Below are positions 21,804-32,262 of a stretch of DNA of 64,000 nt, piece after piece. The DNA lies in the NCBI GenBank assembly GCA_020465985.1, contig JAANYP010003262.1, positions 62,001 through 126,000 of the forward strand. The letters run 5' to 3'. The notes beneath the pieces are model-generated. The model did not search any database. It saw only the letters and a list, made by a program, of their open reading frames with translations, and was not told the DNA's origin. A program made the position numbers and the translations under genes. Source of the DNA: Centrapalus pauciflorus (taxonomy: Eukaryota; Streptophyta; Magnoliopsida; Asterales; Asteraceae). Numbering within the stretch: the stretch's first letter is position 1; every line of letters begins with the position of its first letter.

Positions 21804-24680
21804 ATGTCAAACCTTCAGAAATTCCTTGAGATGGATCACGAAGTTGGGAAGGCAAATGCACCGCCAAAGCTGATGAAAGTTGAGGACTATTACTGGTGGA
21901 AGGACAGATTTACGGATTTTGTACGATTCAACGATATGCGCATGTGGGTGTGCATAGATGAAGGGTACATTCCACCAGTATCTGAGGTTGAAGGCCGTCA
22001 AAAGGTCTTGTCATATCAAATGATGAAAGAGGATGACAAGAAACTATTTGAAGCTGAAAACAAGGCTTTCTCCATTATCTGTATGGCGTTACCTCAAGAT
22101 ATCTTGCACACATTTCGGACTCAAAGGACGTCGAAAGAACTTTGGGAGTCTCTCCAGAAAAGGTGTGAGGGTAATCCACGGGTACGTAGAAAGCGTACAG
22201 AGCTGTTGACCCAACAGTTTGCGATTTTCAAGGCTCTTAAGGATGAACAGTTAGATGATATTATCACAAGGTTCTATCATCTGATAACAGAGCTTGAAAG
22301 TCATGGCATTGAGTACTCGGACAGTGACAAGAACAACAAGCTTCTTGATGCCCTACCAGCCAAATGGGCTATGTACGTGGCAATGATTAAGCTTAATGAA
22401 GACAAATACTATGCTCAATCGCTGGATGACATCGTAGGAACGTTGAGGGCATATCACTTCGAGATGATAAAGGCTGAGACTGATTACGAGCAAGTCCAAA
22501 ATCCGGCGATGTATTTTGGAAAGACATCTAAATCATCAGTGACAGCTGATCAGAAGAGTGCTACAGCGTTTTTCACCGGAGAAACGTCATCGCCACCAGA
22601 GTCCGAAGACTCACTGAATCGCGCGTTCTTAGGGTTAGGAAGATCGGAAGAACCGCAACCTCAAGTCCAACAGCCATCGACCAGTCAGAGCTATTCGAAG
22701 ATGCCCATGAGCGCAAAGTCCGCAGAAGAACATTTAAATCTGCTTGCTTCCTTTGTGGCAGCTTATGGAAATTGTGTTCAAGGGAAGATCAATGATCCGG
22801 CTCTTTGGGATGAAGATTACGATCAGGTCGACCCTGATGACTTAGAGGAAATGGATCTTAAGTGGCAACTGGCCATGGTGACCCAGAGGGTTAAAAGATT
22901 CATTAAGAGAACTGGGAGGAATCTGCAAATGAAAAACAAAGGGATAGGATTTGATAAGTCTAAGGTCAAATGCTACAACTGTCAGGGATTGGGACATTTC
23001 GCCAGGGAGTGTCAAAGACCGAAGGTAGAATCATACCAAGGACAGAATCAGCATCAAGGACAGTACCAAAATCAGTCCCAACAGAGATACCTTCCGAGTT
23101 CTTCATCTGGTCAAGCCAATCTAGCGGGTCTAATATCCAATGTCACCTCTGACAGACAGCTAGATGGTACCTATGACTGGAGTTCACATCCTGAGTCCAA
23201 TGCTAGAGCTTTCATGGCTGAAGTTACGGAGAATGGTTGTGAAGAAGACGAGCAGACCACACGGGACAGCAGTCCGATGTGGGTAGAGAAGGCGAATGAT
23301 CAGACCGTACTGGAGTTTGCTGCTCAGATGGCCAACGTGGAATCTGATAACTCTAAGGTTAGTCTTTCTTATTCTCTATTTCAAGAATTATGTGCTTTGT
23401 GTGCTACTTCTAATGATAGGTTAAATCTAGTCTTAGAATCACATAAAACCATATCTGCTCAAAATGAAATTTTAAAAATTGAAAACGCTAGCCTAAATGA
23501 TATAAAACAAGATTTAAAAAAAAAGCTTAAGGCTGATGCTCAAGACGTAATCGTTCTAAAAGACAAACTGAGTGAGCAGTGTGTTAGGATAGAGCTTATG
23601 TATGAGCACGTAGAGGCCTTGACCAAAAGTCTGAAAGATAAAGACATAGAGCTAGCCGAGACCAAGGTTAAGGTAGCAGAGGCAAATAGCAAGCTGGAAA
23701 AGTTTAGGAATTCGAGCCTAAACCTAGGGAAAGTCTTAGATGCCCAAAGACAGTCTAAGAAGCCTGTAGGTCTAGGTTTTCACGAGATTCCTCCACCGTT
23801 CAATGCAAACTATGTGCCTCAGCCTCAGGAGAAAACTGACAACTCAGTAGACTTAGAGGACCTACCTGAACCGACACCTGAGCCTACAGTTGAAAGTACA
23901 CCTAAGGTGACTGACTCTACTGTCAAGGTCAAGAAAGTGAAATTTGTGTCTTCCTCCAGTGAAACACCTGCAGGAAAACAGAAGATTTCATGGGCTGACC
24001 AGGTCGAAGAGACAGACACAATAGATGTACCAAAGGATGTAGACACCAGTGAGACACCTAGATCTAAGGGACCAACCAAAAAGTCCATGGATAAGATGTC
24101 TTGCTTTAGATGTCACGAGAAAGGGCATGTTGCTTCTCACTGTCCAAATAGGAAAGCAGATGTTACCCCTAAGACAGTGAACCCAACACCTGTTAAGCCC
24201 TCACCAACTGTGGCAAGCAGCAGTAGTTCTCAACCTACCGAGAAAACTGTGCAGGCCGCACCAAAACTTGTTGTGAAACAAACACCGGTTAAGGTTGGAC
24301 AAAAAGAAGTGGTTAGGACAAATTCACCGAATCGTGTCATTAATCAATCTAGGTTAGCACCTCAACAAGTCTATAGGAGCACAACACCTAGCAGGTCACA
24401 CACTCCAGTTAGGTCACATACTCCCGTTAGACATTATGTTCCGGTAAGAGCTCAGGGATCACAGTCTGAAATGCAGTATAATAAGACTTATTCTAGAGCA
24501 CCACAACAAATGCCTACTCAAAGGCAAAGAGTGAATCTAAATCACTCGGCACCACAACAGAATTCGGTTCAAAGGCCCAAGTCACCTGAAAGGCGAGATG
24601 GGTATTTGAAAGAGTTCAAGTATGTGGACGAGAATGGTATTACCAAGTCAGTCATGGCTTGGGTTCCCCGTGATAACTAA
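21804..24680 (+). CDS. E5 gag, 958 residues, intact
   Basis: Structural protein of the element. The N-terminal quarter is the Copia gag fold (YYWWKDRFTDF, LWESLQKRCEGN, ITRFYHLITELE). A CCHC knuckle, CYNCQGLGHFAREC, lies at residues 390-403 and a second, CFRCHEKGHVASHC, at 767-780. Between them is a long coiled-coil (about 540-660). After the second knuckle comes a Pro/Ser/Thr/Gln-rich basic tail with SRSHTPVRSHTPVR repeats, which could bind RNA. The ATG at 21804 is the first in the frame after the leader. The stop at 24678-24680 lies 22 bases before the pol entry site. No lesion is seen. Confidence 0.9.
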   Translation: MSNLQKFLEMDHEVGKANAPPKLMKVEDYYWWKDRFTDFVRFNDMRMWVCIDEGYIPPVSEVEGRQKVLSYQMMKEDDKKLFEAENKAFSIICMALPQDILHTFRTQRTSKELWESLQKRCEGNPRVRRKRTELLTQQFAIFKALKDEQLDDIITRFYHLITELESHGIEYSDSDKNNKLLDALPAKWAMYVAMIKLNEDKYYAQSLDDIVGTLRAYHFEMIKAETDYEQVQNPAMYFGKTSKSSVTADQKSATAFFTGETSSPPESEDSLNRAFLGLGRSEEPQPQVQQPSTSQSYSKMPMSAKSAEEHLNLLASFVAAYGNCVQGKINDPALWDEDYDQVDPDDLEEMDLKWQLAMVTQRVKRFIKRTGRNLQMKNKGIGFDKSKVKCYNCQGLGHFARECQRPKVESYQGQNQHQGQYQNQSQQRYLPSSSSGQANLAGLISNVTSDRQLDGTYDWSSHPESNARAFMAEVTENGCEEDEQTTRDSSPMWVEKANDQTVLEFAAQMANVESDNSKVSLSYSLFQELCALCATSNDRLNLVLESHKTISAQNEILKIENASLNDIKQDLKKKLKADAQDVIVLKDKLSEQCVRIELMYEHVEALTKSLKDKDIELAETKVKVAEANSKLEKFRNSSLNLGKVLDAQRQSKKPVGLGFHEIPPPFNANYVPQPQEKTDNSVDLEDLPEPTPEPTVESTPKVTDSTVKVKKVKFVSSSSETPAGKQKISWADQVEETDTIDVPKDVDTSETPRSKGPTKKSMDKMSCFRCHEKGHVASHCPNRKADVTPKTVNPTPVKPSPTVASSSSSQPTEKTVQAAPKLVVKQTPVKVGQKEVVRTNSPNRVINQSRLAPQQVYRSTTPSRSHTPVRSHTPVRHYVPVRAQGSQSEMQYNKTYSRAPQQMPTQRQRVNLNHSAPQQNSVQRPKSPERRDGYLKEFKYVDENGITKSVMAWVPRDN

Positions 24681-24702
24681 CCTATTTTTCTTTCATGTGC
24701 AG
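24681..24702 (+). promoter_or_regulatory. Acceptor-like pyrimidine tract and TGTGCAG between gag and pol of E5
   Basis: The gag TAA is followed by CCTATTTTTCTTTCATGTGCAG, then pol in a different frame (+1 relative to gag). A pyrimidine tract ending in CAG directly before the first pol codon looks like a 3' splice site. Splicing is inferred; ribosomal frameshifting upstream of the stop is the alternative. Confidence 0.45.
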
Positions 24703-27700
24703 GAGATAACTACCGGTCCAAACAAAAAGTGGTTCGTCGACAGTGGTTGCTCCAGGCATATGACGGGGGAAAGAAGTCTTCTCACAGACTTCAAGGGGGG
24801 TAATAGGGGATTTGTATCATTCGCGGGCAACAAAGGAGGAAATATCACTGGAACTGGAGAAGTCACTAATGGGACGATTACATTGGATCAAGTTTATCAC
24901 GTTGATAAATTGGTTCATAACCTCATTAGTGTATCTCAAATCTGTGATAAGAAGAACTCGGTGTTATTTACTGACACTGAGGCGTTAGTGCTAAAGCCGG
25001 GATTCAAAATACCTGAAGATTGGATATTGATGCGGGCTCCAAGGAAGAATGACTTGTACATGCTCGATATGAACAAGCCAGATAATTCGATGGGTCCGAT
25101 CTGCTTACTATCAAAAGCTTCAGAGACGGAATCGGTTTTGTGGCACAGACGCATGGCTCACTTGCACCTGAGGAAAATGAACTACAAAACGAAGAATGGT
25201 TTGGTGCAAGGTGTGCCTCTGAAGAGCTTTCAGTTTGAAGACAAGTGTCTACCGTGCATGAAGGGCAAGCAACATAAAAAGACACACAAGTCCAAGAAGC
25301 TGAACTCCATAACCTCGACATTCGATTTGTTGCATATGGACCTTTTCGGCCCTATCAACAAAAGGAGTATAGGAGGTAGCTGGTTTTGCTTAGTTATCAC
25401 TGACGATTACTCACGGTTTTCATGGGTTTTCTTTTTAGGTACGAAGGACGAGACGGCTACAAAGCTCATCGGGTTCTTAGACCAAGTGGAGAATTCCTAC
25501 GGAACAAGGGTTAAAAATATACGTAGTGATAATGGGACTGAATTTAAAAACTCTGTAATTGGTGTATATTGCCTATCAAAAGGCATCGTGCATCAATTCA
25601 GTGCACCATATGAACCTCAACAGAATGGGGTGGCCGAACGTAAAAACAGAACATTGATTGAGGCTGCAAGGACTATGCTTTCGGATTCAAAGCTTCCTAC
25701 CATGTTTTGGGGGGAGGCAGTGAATACCGCGTGCCATATTTTAAATAGAGTCCTTACAGTCAAATCATTGAACAAAACATGTTATGAAATTTTGAATAAA
25801 AGGCCACCTAACTTAACTGGATTCGAACCATTTGGAGTACCATGTACACTTTTAAGGACAAAACATCAACCGAAGTTTGGTGAAAAGGCTGACGAAGGAT
25901 ACTTCCTAGGTTATGTGCCAAACTCACCAAACAAACGGGTTTTTAACAAAAAGAGTGGTACTGTGGAGATTGTGTATAATATTGAAGTCACAAGTTATAC
26001 ACATGAACCCCAAACTGGTCCGGAATGGATATTTGACTATGATAAGTTATTTGAGTCATTTAACATTCCTTTGGATGATACTGCAGGGACAATCGAAAAA
26101 GACATGGCGACGTTGCACCTAAATGACGATGGCCATATTTTTCCGAGGACCACGTTCGAATCTACGTCCGAGCCTACTGCGACTGTAGATAGTTCTCCAG
26201 AAGTTGCTGATCAAGAGGCACCTAATACTGAGAATCAGACTCAAGCATCAAGTTCTGCCTCTGAGGAAAACGTCCGTGAGGAAGAAAATGTGGTAGCTGA
26301 GCCTGTTCCCCCTTTAGGTGAAATAGGATCCAACTTAGGAGATAATCTAAGGGTAGACGAAATAGAGACCTCTAGGATTAACAAGAACCATCCAATAGAA
26401 AGCATCATAGGAAATCCTAACGAGGGTGTGAGGACTCGGAGTAGTGTAAATAACAACACTGTGTTGTTGTCGATTATAAACGACTCCGAGGCATATCACA
26501 CATGTCTATATTCATGTTTCATATCGCAAGTAGAGCCTAAGAATGTGCAAATGGCACTTAAGGATAACTCCTGGGTTGAAGCGATGCAGGAAGAACTTTC
26601 ACAGTTTAGGAAACTAGAAGTGTGGGAGTTAGTTCCGTTACCTCGAGGGGAGATTGCAATAGGAACCAAATGGGTTTTTAAGTGCAAGAGAGACGATCGG
26701 GGTATAGTCACGCGCAACAAGGCGAGATTAGTTGTAAAGGGTTTCAACCAAGAGGAGGGAATCGATTACAACGAAGTATTTGCACCAGTAGAAAGGTTAG
26801 AAGCAATTAGGTTGTTTTTAGCTTTTGCCTCCTTCAAGGGATTTAAGGTATATCAATTAGATGTTAAGAGTGCTTTCCTGTATGGGAAAGTGAAGGAGTT
26901 GGTGTATGTAGAACAACCGCCCGGGTTTACAGATCCTAAATATCCTGATAGAGTATATCGCTTAGATAAGGCTCTTTATGGATTACATCAGGCACCTAGG
27001 GCGTGGTATGAGACTCTATCCAACCATCTGTTAGAAAATGACTTTGAGAGGGGTAGGATAGATAGTACTCTGTTTGTTAAGAGAAAGGGAGATCACTTTA
27101 TCTTGGTACAAGTGTACGTCGATGATATCATTTTTGGATCATCAGACGAACAGATGTGCAAAGATTTCGAGAAGGTTATGAAGTCTAAGTTCGAGATGAG
27201 TGCTATGGGAGAGTTGAATTTCTTTTTAGGGTTACAAGTTGACCAAAAGAAGGAAGGAATGTTTATCCATCAAACTAAGTTTGTCTATGACATATTAGAA
27301 CGGTTTGGGATGGAGGGAACTAAGTTGACTGCCCATTTCAGCACGCCGATTCAAGTGAATCACAATCTCGGGCCGGGTACTGAAAGTGATTCCGATGTGG
27401 ATCCGACTTTATATCGGGCCATGATTGGGTAACTTATGTATTTAACTGCTTCAAGACCTGACATAATGTTTGCTGTGTGTATTTGTGCTAGGTTTCAAGC
27501 GAATCCGAAGGAGATGCATATGAAAGCTGTGAAGCGGATTCTACGATACCTCAAGTCGAAACCGAAGCTGGGACTTTGGTATCACGCGGAGGGAGATCTA
27601 GAGTTGGAGGCGTTCACAGATTCTGACTACGGAGGATGCAGCTTGACGCGCAAATCAACGACTGGAGGTTGTCAGTTCCTAGGAGGGAGATTGGTGTCCT

Positions 27701-28071
27701 GGCAATGCAAGAAACAAACATCGGTAGCCGTGTCAACGTGCGAGGCCGAGTATGTAGCTGCTGGTAGTTGCTGTTCACAGGTTTTGTGGATACAACAACA
27801 ATTGCGGGATTACGGTTTGGCTTATACTCAAACTCCAATTAGGATAGACAATCAATCTACTATTGCGATAACAAATAATCCAGTTAAACACAGTAAAACA
27901 AAGCACATTGACATAAGACATCATTTTATTCGTGATTGTGCTGAAAAGAACTTAATCAAACTGGTAAAGGTGGCAACAGAAGATAATAATGCTGATTTAT
28001 TTACCAAAGCGTTTGATAAGTCACGGTTTGAGTATTTAATTCAACTTAATGGAATGCGCAACCCAGAGTAA
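24703..28071 (+). pseudogene. E5 pol: protease, integrase, reverse transcriptase, RNase H; one stop
   Basis: The polyprotein of a Copia element, complete apart from one nonsense codon. In order: protease (FVDSGCSRHMTG), pre-integrase domain, HHCC finger (WHRRMAHLH ... CLPCMKGKQHK), and integrase core with D, D, E (HMDLFGP; RSDNGTEFKN; PQQNGVAERKN). A linker of low complexity follows, then reverse transcriptase (NKARLVVKGF, QVYVDD at 27109-27126) and RNase H (TDSDYGGC, STCEAEY, HIDIRHHFIR). TAA at 27430-27432 replaces the Ser codon kept in E2 at the same place, between reverse transcriptase and RNase H. Reading continues in the same frame to the TAA at 28069-28071. I start pol after the acceptor-like site because upstream codons overlap gag in another frame. 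Confidence 0.92.
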
Positions 28072-30286
28072 ATTGACCTTAGTAGTATTTTATTTCCTTT
28101 TATAGTTGTTATATTTCTGTCTTTTTCAGTAGTCTGCTAATTTAGGAAAGTTTCTAATTTAGGAAAGTTTCTATTTTTAGTAAGTTTCTAAGTTAGTAGG
28201 TTAGCTTAGTTTACTGCTTTTTGCTATGAAAAACAAAAGAAAAAAGAGAGAAAATTACAAAAATACAAAAAAAAAAAAAGGAATATCAGAAAAGGAGTTA
28301 AGTCTTAGATACATAGGTTCAAAGTGACGAAAATTAGCACCGTCGTTACAGACTCTAAGTATTTAGGCTTTCACACATAATGCAACTAAATCCTAAGTGT
28401 TATACTTTATTTAGTTTGATGTGTTGGTAGGCATAATACATATAGGGAATCTCAAGGCTAATAAAATATTCTAGAAAAAGTCAAGCGTGTCACTAAGTAG
28501 ATGTATGACCTATCGGTCTTAATTTTTATGTACAAGACATACAAACATTGAGTCTAAATGAGGTATGCAAACTTTCTGGGGATGTATGGCAACATCAAAT
28601 ACATCTAAAATGGAAAGAATAGAAATATCATATGTAACTGAGAGTCGAAAACATGCAACTCTGTTGTACGTAAGTACAGACCTGTTGTCTCTGTTTAGAT
28701 TCGGGTTAGCAGACATGTCGCTTTGTTGTACGTCAGTACAGACCTGTCACCGCTATCTGCTAACTTTAAAAATAAACCTTAAGTCGAACTAAGACACTTT
28801 GTTGTATGAGAATACAGACCTGTGTCCGATGTTTGTCTTTTAAAGAAAGTTTGCAAATACCAACAAGTTAGAATTTTTGTCTGTGTGCCTTGATCATAAA
28901 AGTATGTCTATGTCTGAGTCACGTAAGATAATTTCCTGATAAATAAAAAGGCCAAGGGATATTCCGAAATGTAGAATGTTTAACAGGGTAAAATACCAAC
29001 AATCGGCTAAGTGGGTATGTCACGACAAACAATCAAAGGAATTCAAAAAATTCCTAAGTGTGAAAGTTTAAGTACTGAAAGTTAGTATCGGACATCGCTA
29101 TCTGATTGAACCTTTCTTAGACTATACTCATCAAAAATATGTTGTTTGGTATTTAGCTTAGCTTGTAAATTTATTTTTATAACTTAAGTCTAGATTAAAT
29201 TTTTTAGTCAAAATTTTATTTTATTTTATTTTATTTTTTACCTTAGCTTATTTTATTTTAGTTTAGTTTAATTTTTACTTAGGTAAAAGGTCAAAAATTA
29301 CTGAGGGTGCATTCAAAGTTGGATAAAATATACAATGCGTGAAATATCTGAGCTTAGGGTAAAAGAGTTGGCATAGTTTATCTGGTTACACAATACCGTA
29401 GAAAATAGTTGGAAAAGTTGAAGTTATTTCAAAATTTCCGAAATTTTTCTAAGTGTTGGTAATTTCGAATCTAAGACAGACTCGAAGTGAAGTATTTCGA
29501 ATCTGTCAGTAGACTCGAAACTACACATAGACTCGAAGGTAGGTAGTATATATAGGTCAATAGTGAAGTCATTTATTACTTTACTGTTGTCGAATCTATA
29601 CTCTCGAATCTATATCAGCGATCTCGAATCTGTTCTCGAGTCTATCGTATTTCCTATAAACGACATTTCATCGAGTCTAAAGCTTTTGTGTTCGATTCTA
29701 CACTCTTTTCTAGGTATAATCAACCGGATTGTACAAGATTTTGGTAGTTTTATACACAATTTTGGGCTTAAAACATCACATTTTGAAGTTTTATGGGTCA
29801 AAATAGAGTTTTTGCTAAATAACTAAGTTAGGACCTATAAAATATCAAATTGAAAGCATAAATCTATAATTGGAACCTAGTTGAACTAATGTATGTGATT
29901 TACTAAGTTCAAAATGGTTAAAGTTTTGGGTTTTTGTTGAAACCATAGCCGACGGAGCTTCGAGTCTGTTCATGGACATTCGAATCTGTTCAAGGGTTTC
30001 TCGAATCTGTCATTAGATTCGAGATGACCATGATCCTCGAATCTGTCCATTAGACTCGAATAGGGACACTTCGAATCTGTCCATTACACTCGAATATGGA
30101 CACTTCGAATCTGTCACTTTCGAATCTGCACTTTATTTATTTTTGTCTAATTTAAATTTTATTAAACTTGTGGAAATTTAATTGTGCTAGATTTTGTATT
30201 TGATAAAGTACAAAATGAAGCAAATTTGAATTTGAACAAGTTTATTGATTTTTAATGAATCTAATGGTTTTATTTATTGTGCAGAA
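28072..30286. other. E5 spacer between pol and third ORF
   Basis: About 2.2 kb without a convincing ORF. The first part is purine-rich with A runs (28240-28280). Three tandem structured repeats lie at 28656-28826. T/A-rich DNA follows at about 29170-29290. From 29460 to 30140 the ATTCGAAT/TCGAATCTGT motif returns many times. The end is T-rich and leads into the acceptor-like TTATTGTGCAG before the third ORF. It could hold an intron, a promoter or RNA signals for the third ORF. Confidence 0.7.
28656..28826 (+). ncRNA. Three tandem two-storey RNA hairpins (candidate structured RNA)
   Basis: Each unit has an upper stem closed by a four-base loop: TGTAC-GTAA-GTACA (28665-28678), TGTAC-GTCA-GTACA (28727-28740) and TGTAT-GAGA-ATACA (28803-28816). 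Each has one further T-G pair. Each is followed by ACCT on the right and T(C/T)TG on the left, then a lower stem: CAAC/GTTG, a weak GTCGC/GTCAC, and GACAC/GTGTC. Unit 2 is also enclosed by a 9-bp pairing, GTTAGCAGA (28705-28713) with TCTGCTAAC (28756-28764). Two loops are GNRA type. Both stems change with pairing kept. No protein is encoded here. Confidence 0.5.
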
Positions 30287-31109
30287 ATGGCTGTTCGAGC
30301 GTTTGTTCCCAAGCACAATATGGTGCTTCATCCGGATCATGACCTCCCTGAGGCACAGGGATACAGGCAGATGCTAGAATTTCTTGTGGAATCTAGGATA
30401 GGATTTGCACTATCTCATAATGTTCAGCTTATATTGCCTTATATCCGTCAATTTTACGATCATCTTCAAGTAGACTGCTCGGTCACTCCGACAGTGCTAC
30501 GAACTCGCATTGCTGGACAACCGCTAGTATTTTCAGCGGATATGCTGCGTCAAGTGTTGCAGCTGGGCACTCAAGAAGAAGAGTCTGGACCGATCGAATT
30601 TCCTCTGAACATCAGGCAAGCGGCCTTTCAGAGAATGGGATATAGTCTAGACGTGTCGAAAGTGTCCTATATGAAGAGCGGGTTAATTGGCCAATGGAGG
30701 TTTTTGGCTCATGTCTTCATGGTATGCTTTGCACCAAAGAAAGCTGGGTTTGACTATATAGTTGCGAAGATCCAGTCTGGGATAGTCGCGATGGTGTACA
30801 ATCGACCATACAGTTTCTCGGAAATGTTTTTCTCCGAATTTGTTCACCAGATCACCGCTCCTGAAAATCAACAATTCCTGCTATATCCGCGGTTCATCAT
30901 GATGTTGATCAGGCACTTCTTGCCAAATCTGCCGCCATCAAATGACGTTCAGAACGTAGCGATTATGGACAAAAGGATATTCGCTGATTGTTCCTCACAT
31001 AGAGGAAGATTGGCTATTCCGATCGAGCGACCGTTGTTTGGAGCTGTTTTAGACAGGAACTTTGTGGCACCAGATAATGCCAACTGGGCAGGTGAAGTAG
31101 AAGTTCAGC

Positions 31110-31138
31110 CTCAGCAGCAACAGCAACAGCAACAGCAA
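31110..31138 (+). repeat. CAG/CAA repeat coding poly-Gln in E5 third ORF
   Basis: Repeated CAGCAA units code for a Gln run just before the premature stop. Copy-number change of this tract is a likely source of variation between copies. Confidence 0.8.
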
Positions 31139-32107
31139 CCGCATCAATAACAACAACAACGACGTGCACAGCCACAAAGGCGAAGACCAAGAGCTACTGC
31201 GAGTCAGACTCAGGCGTCTAGGCCTTCCACAAGTCAACAGCCAGAGCCAGAGGTACAGGAAGCAGGGCCTTCAAGTGCCGTTCCAGAATCCGAGCAAATA
31301 GCCCAAACCTTGGAAGAAATCTGGGCGTCTGGACCTCATGCCAATGAGGAAATTACTGCAGAGTTAGTTGATCAGTTGTTACAGCCTCCGGAAGGAGCAG
31401 AAGATGTGTTTAGGCAAGTTGAAGAATATGAACCTGAGCAAACTGGTACTGACTTGTCATCTTCAGCAACTGAGTCAGCAGAGATGGAAGAGATAGAAGT
31501 TGAAGCTCCAGAGTCAACGTCTGCAGTTCCTGAAGTTCAGATTGGAACTTATGGGTCGCGATTGATTATCAATGAAGGTGGTTCGAGGAGGCGAGAGGCC
31601 AGGGAATTGGAGGAGTCTGATTTCGAAGAAGAAGAAGTTTCTCAACTCGTGACACGGCAACGGGCTAAACGTCACAGGTTCATGCAAGGATCCTCTTCAG
31701 CTTCAGAACAGAACTACCTGAAATTCCTCAACCTCAACCTCAAGATACTCAAACCACCATACCACCATCACCACCTCGCGATGAACCATATATTCCATCG
31801 CCATTACTTCCAACTCCGTTACAGTCCATTCCATCAACCTCATCATCATACGCTGACAATCAAAGATTTTTGCGCTTAAAAGATAGAGTTGACTTCCAGG
31901 AAATCCAAATCTTTGGGCTAACGAAGGCAATCGGTGAGCTTCAGAAGCATAACGCAGATATCGATAAGGAGAATGCCGATTTGAAGAAGATTGTGGAAAA
32001 GGTCCAGGAAGAAAACACGGAGTTAAAAACATTTGTTTGTGATCAGTCAGCAGAGATAAGGACGATGCGCTCCCTAATAGAGCAGTTAATGAAAAATTTA
32101 CAGGCTC

Positions 32108-32262
32108 AGGGGGAGACGTCGTGCCGTGATCAGCAAGTACAGAGGCCGAGAGATGATGATGATGAAGATAATGAAGACAACCAAGGCAATGATCCCAGCC
32201 CTAACAGACAGAATGAGCCAGTAGATTTTTCTGCAGCTCCGACTGCTCAATCTCAGGGGGAG
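32108..32262 (+). promoter_or_regulatory. Internal polypurine-tract-like motifs in E5 third ORF
   Basis: AGGGGGAG at 32108-32115 and 32255-32262 is identical to the tract before the 3' LTR (33385-33392). Both positions are matched in the copies at 1727-1870 and 35817-35940, and both read as Gly-Glu codons. Confidence 0.5.
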
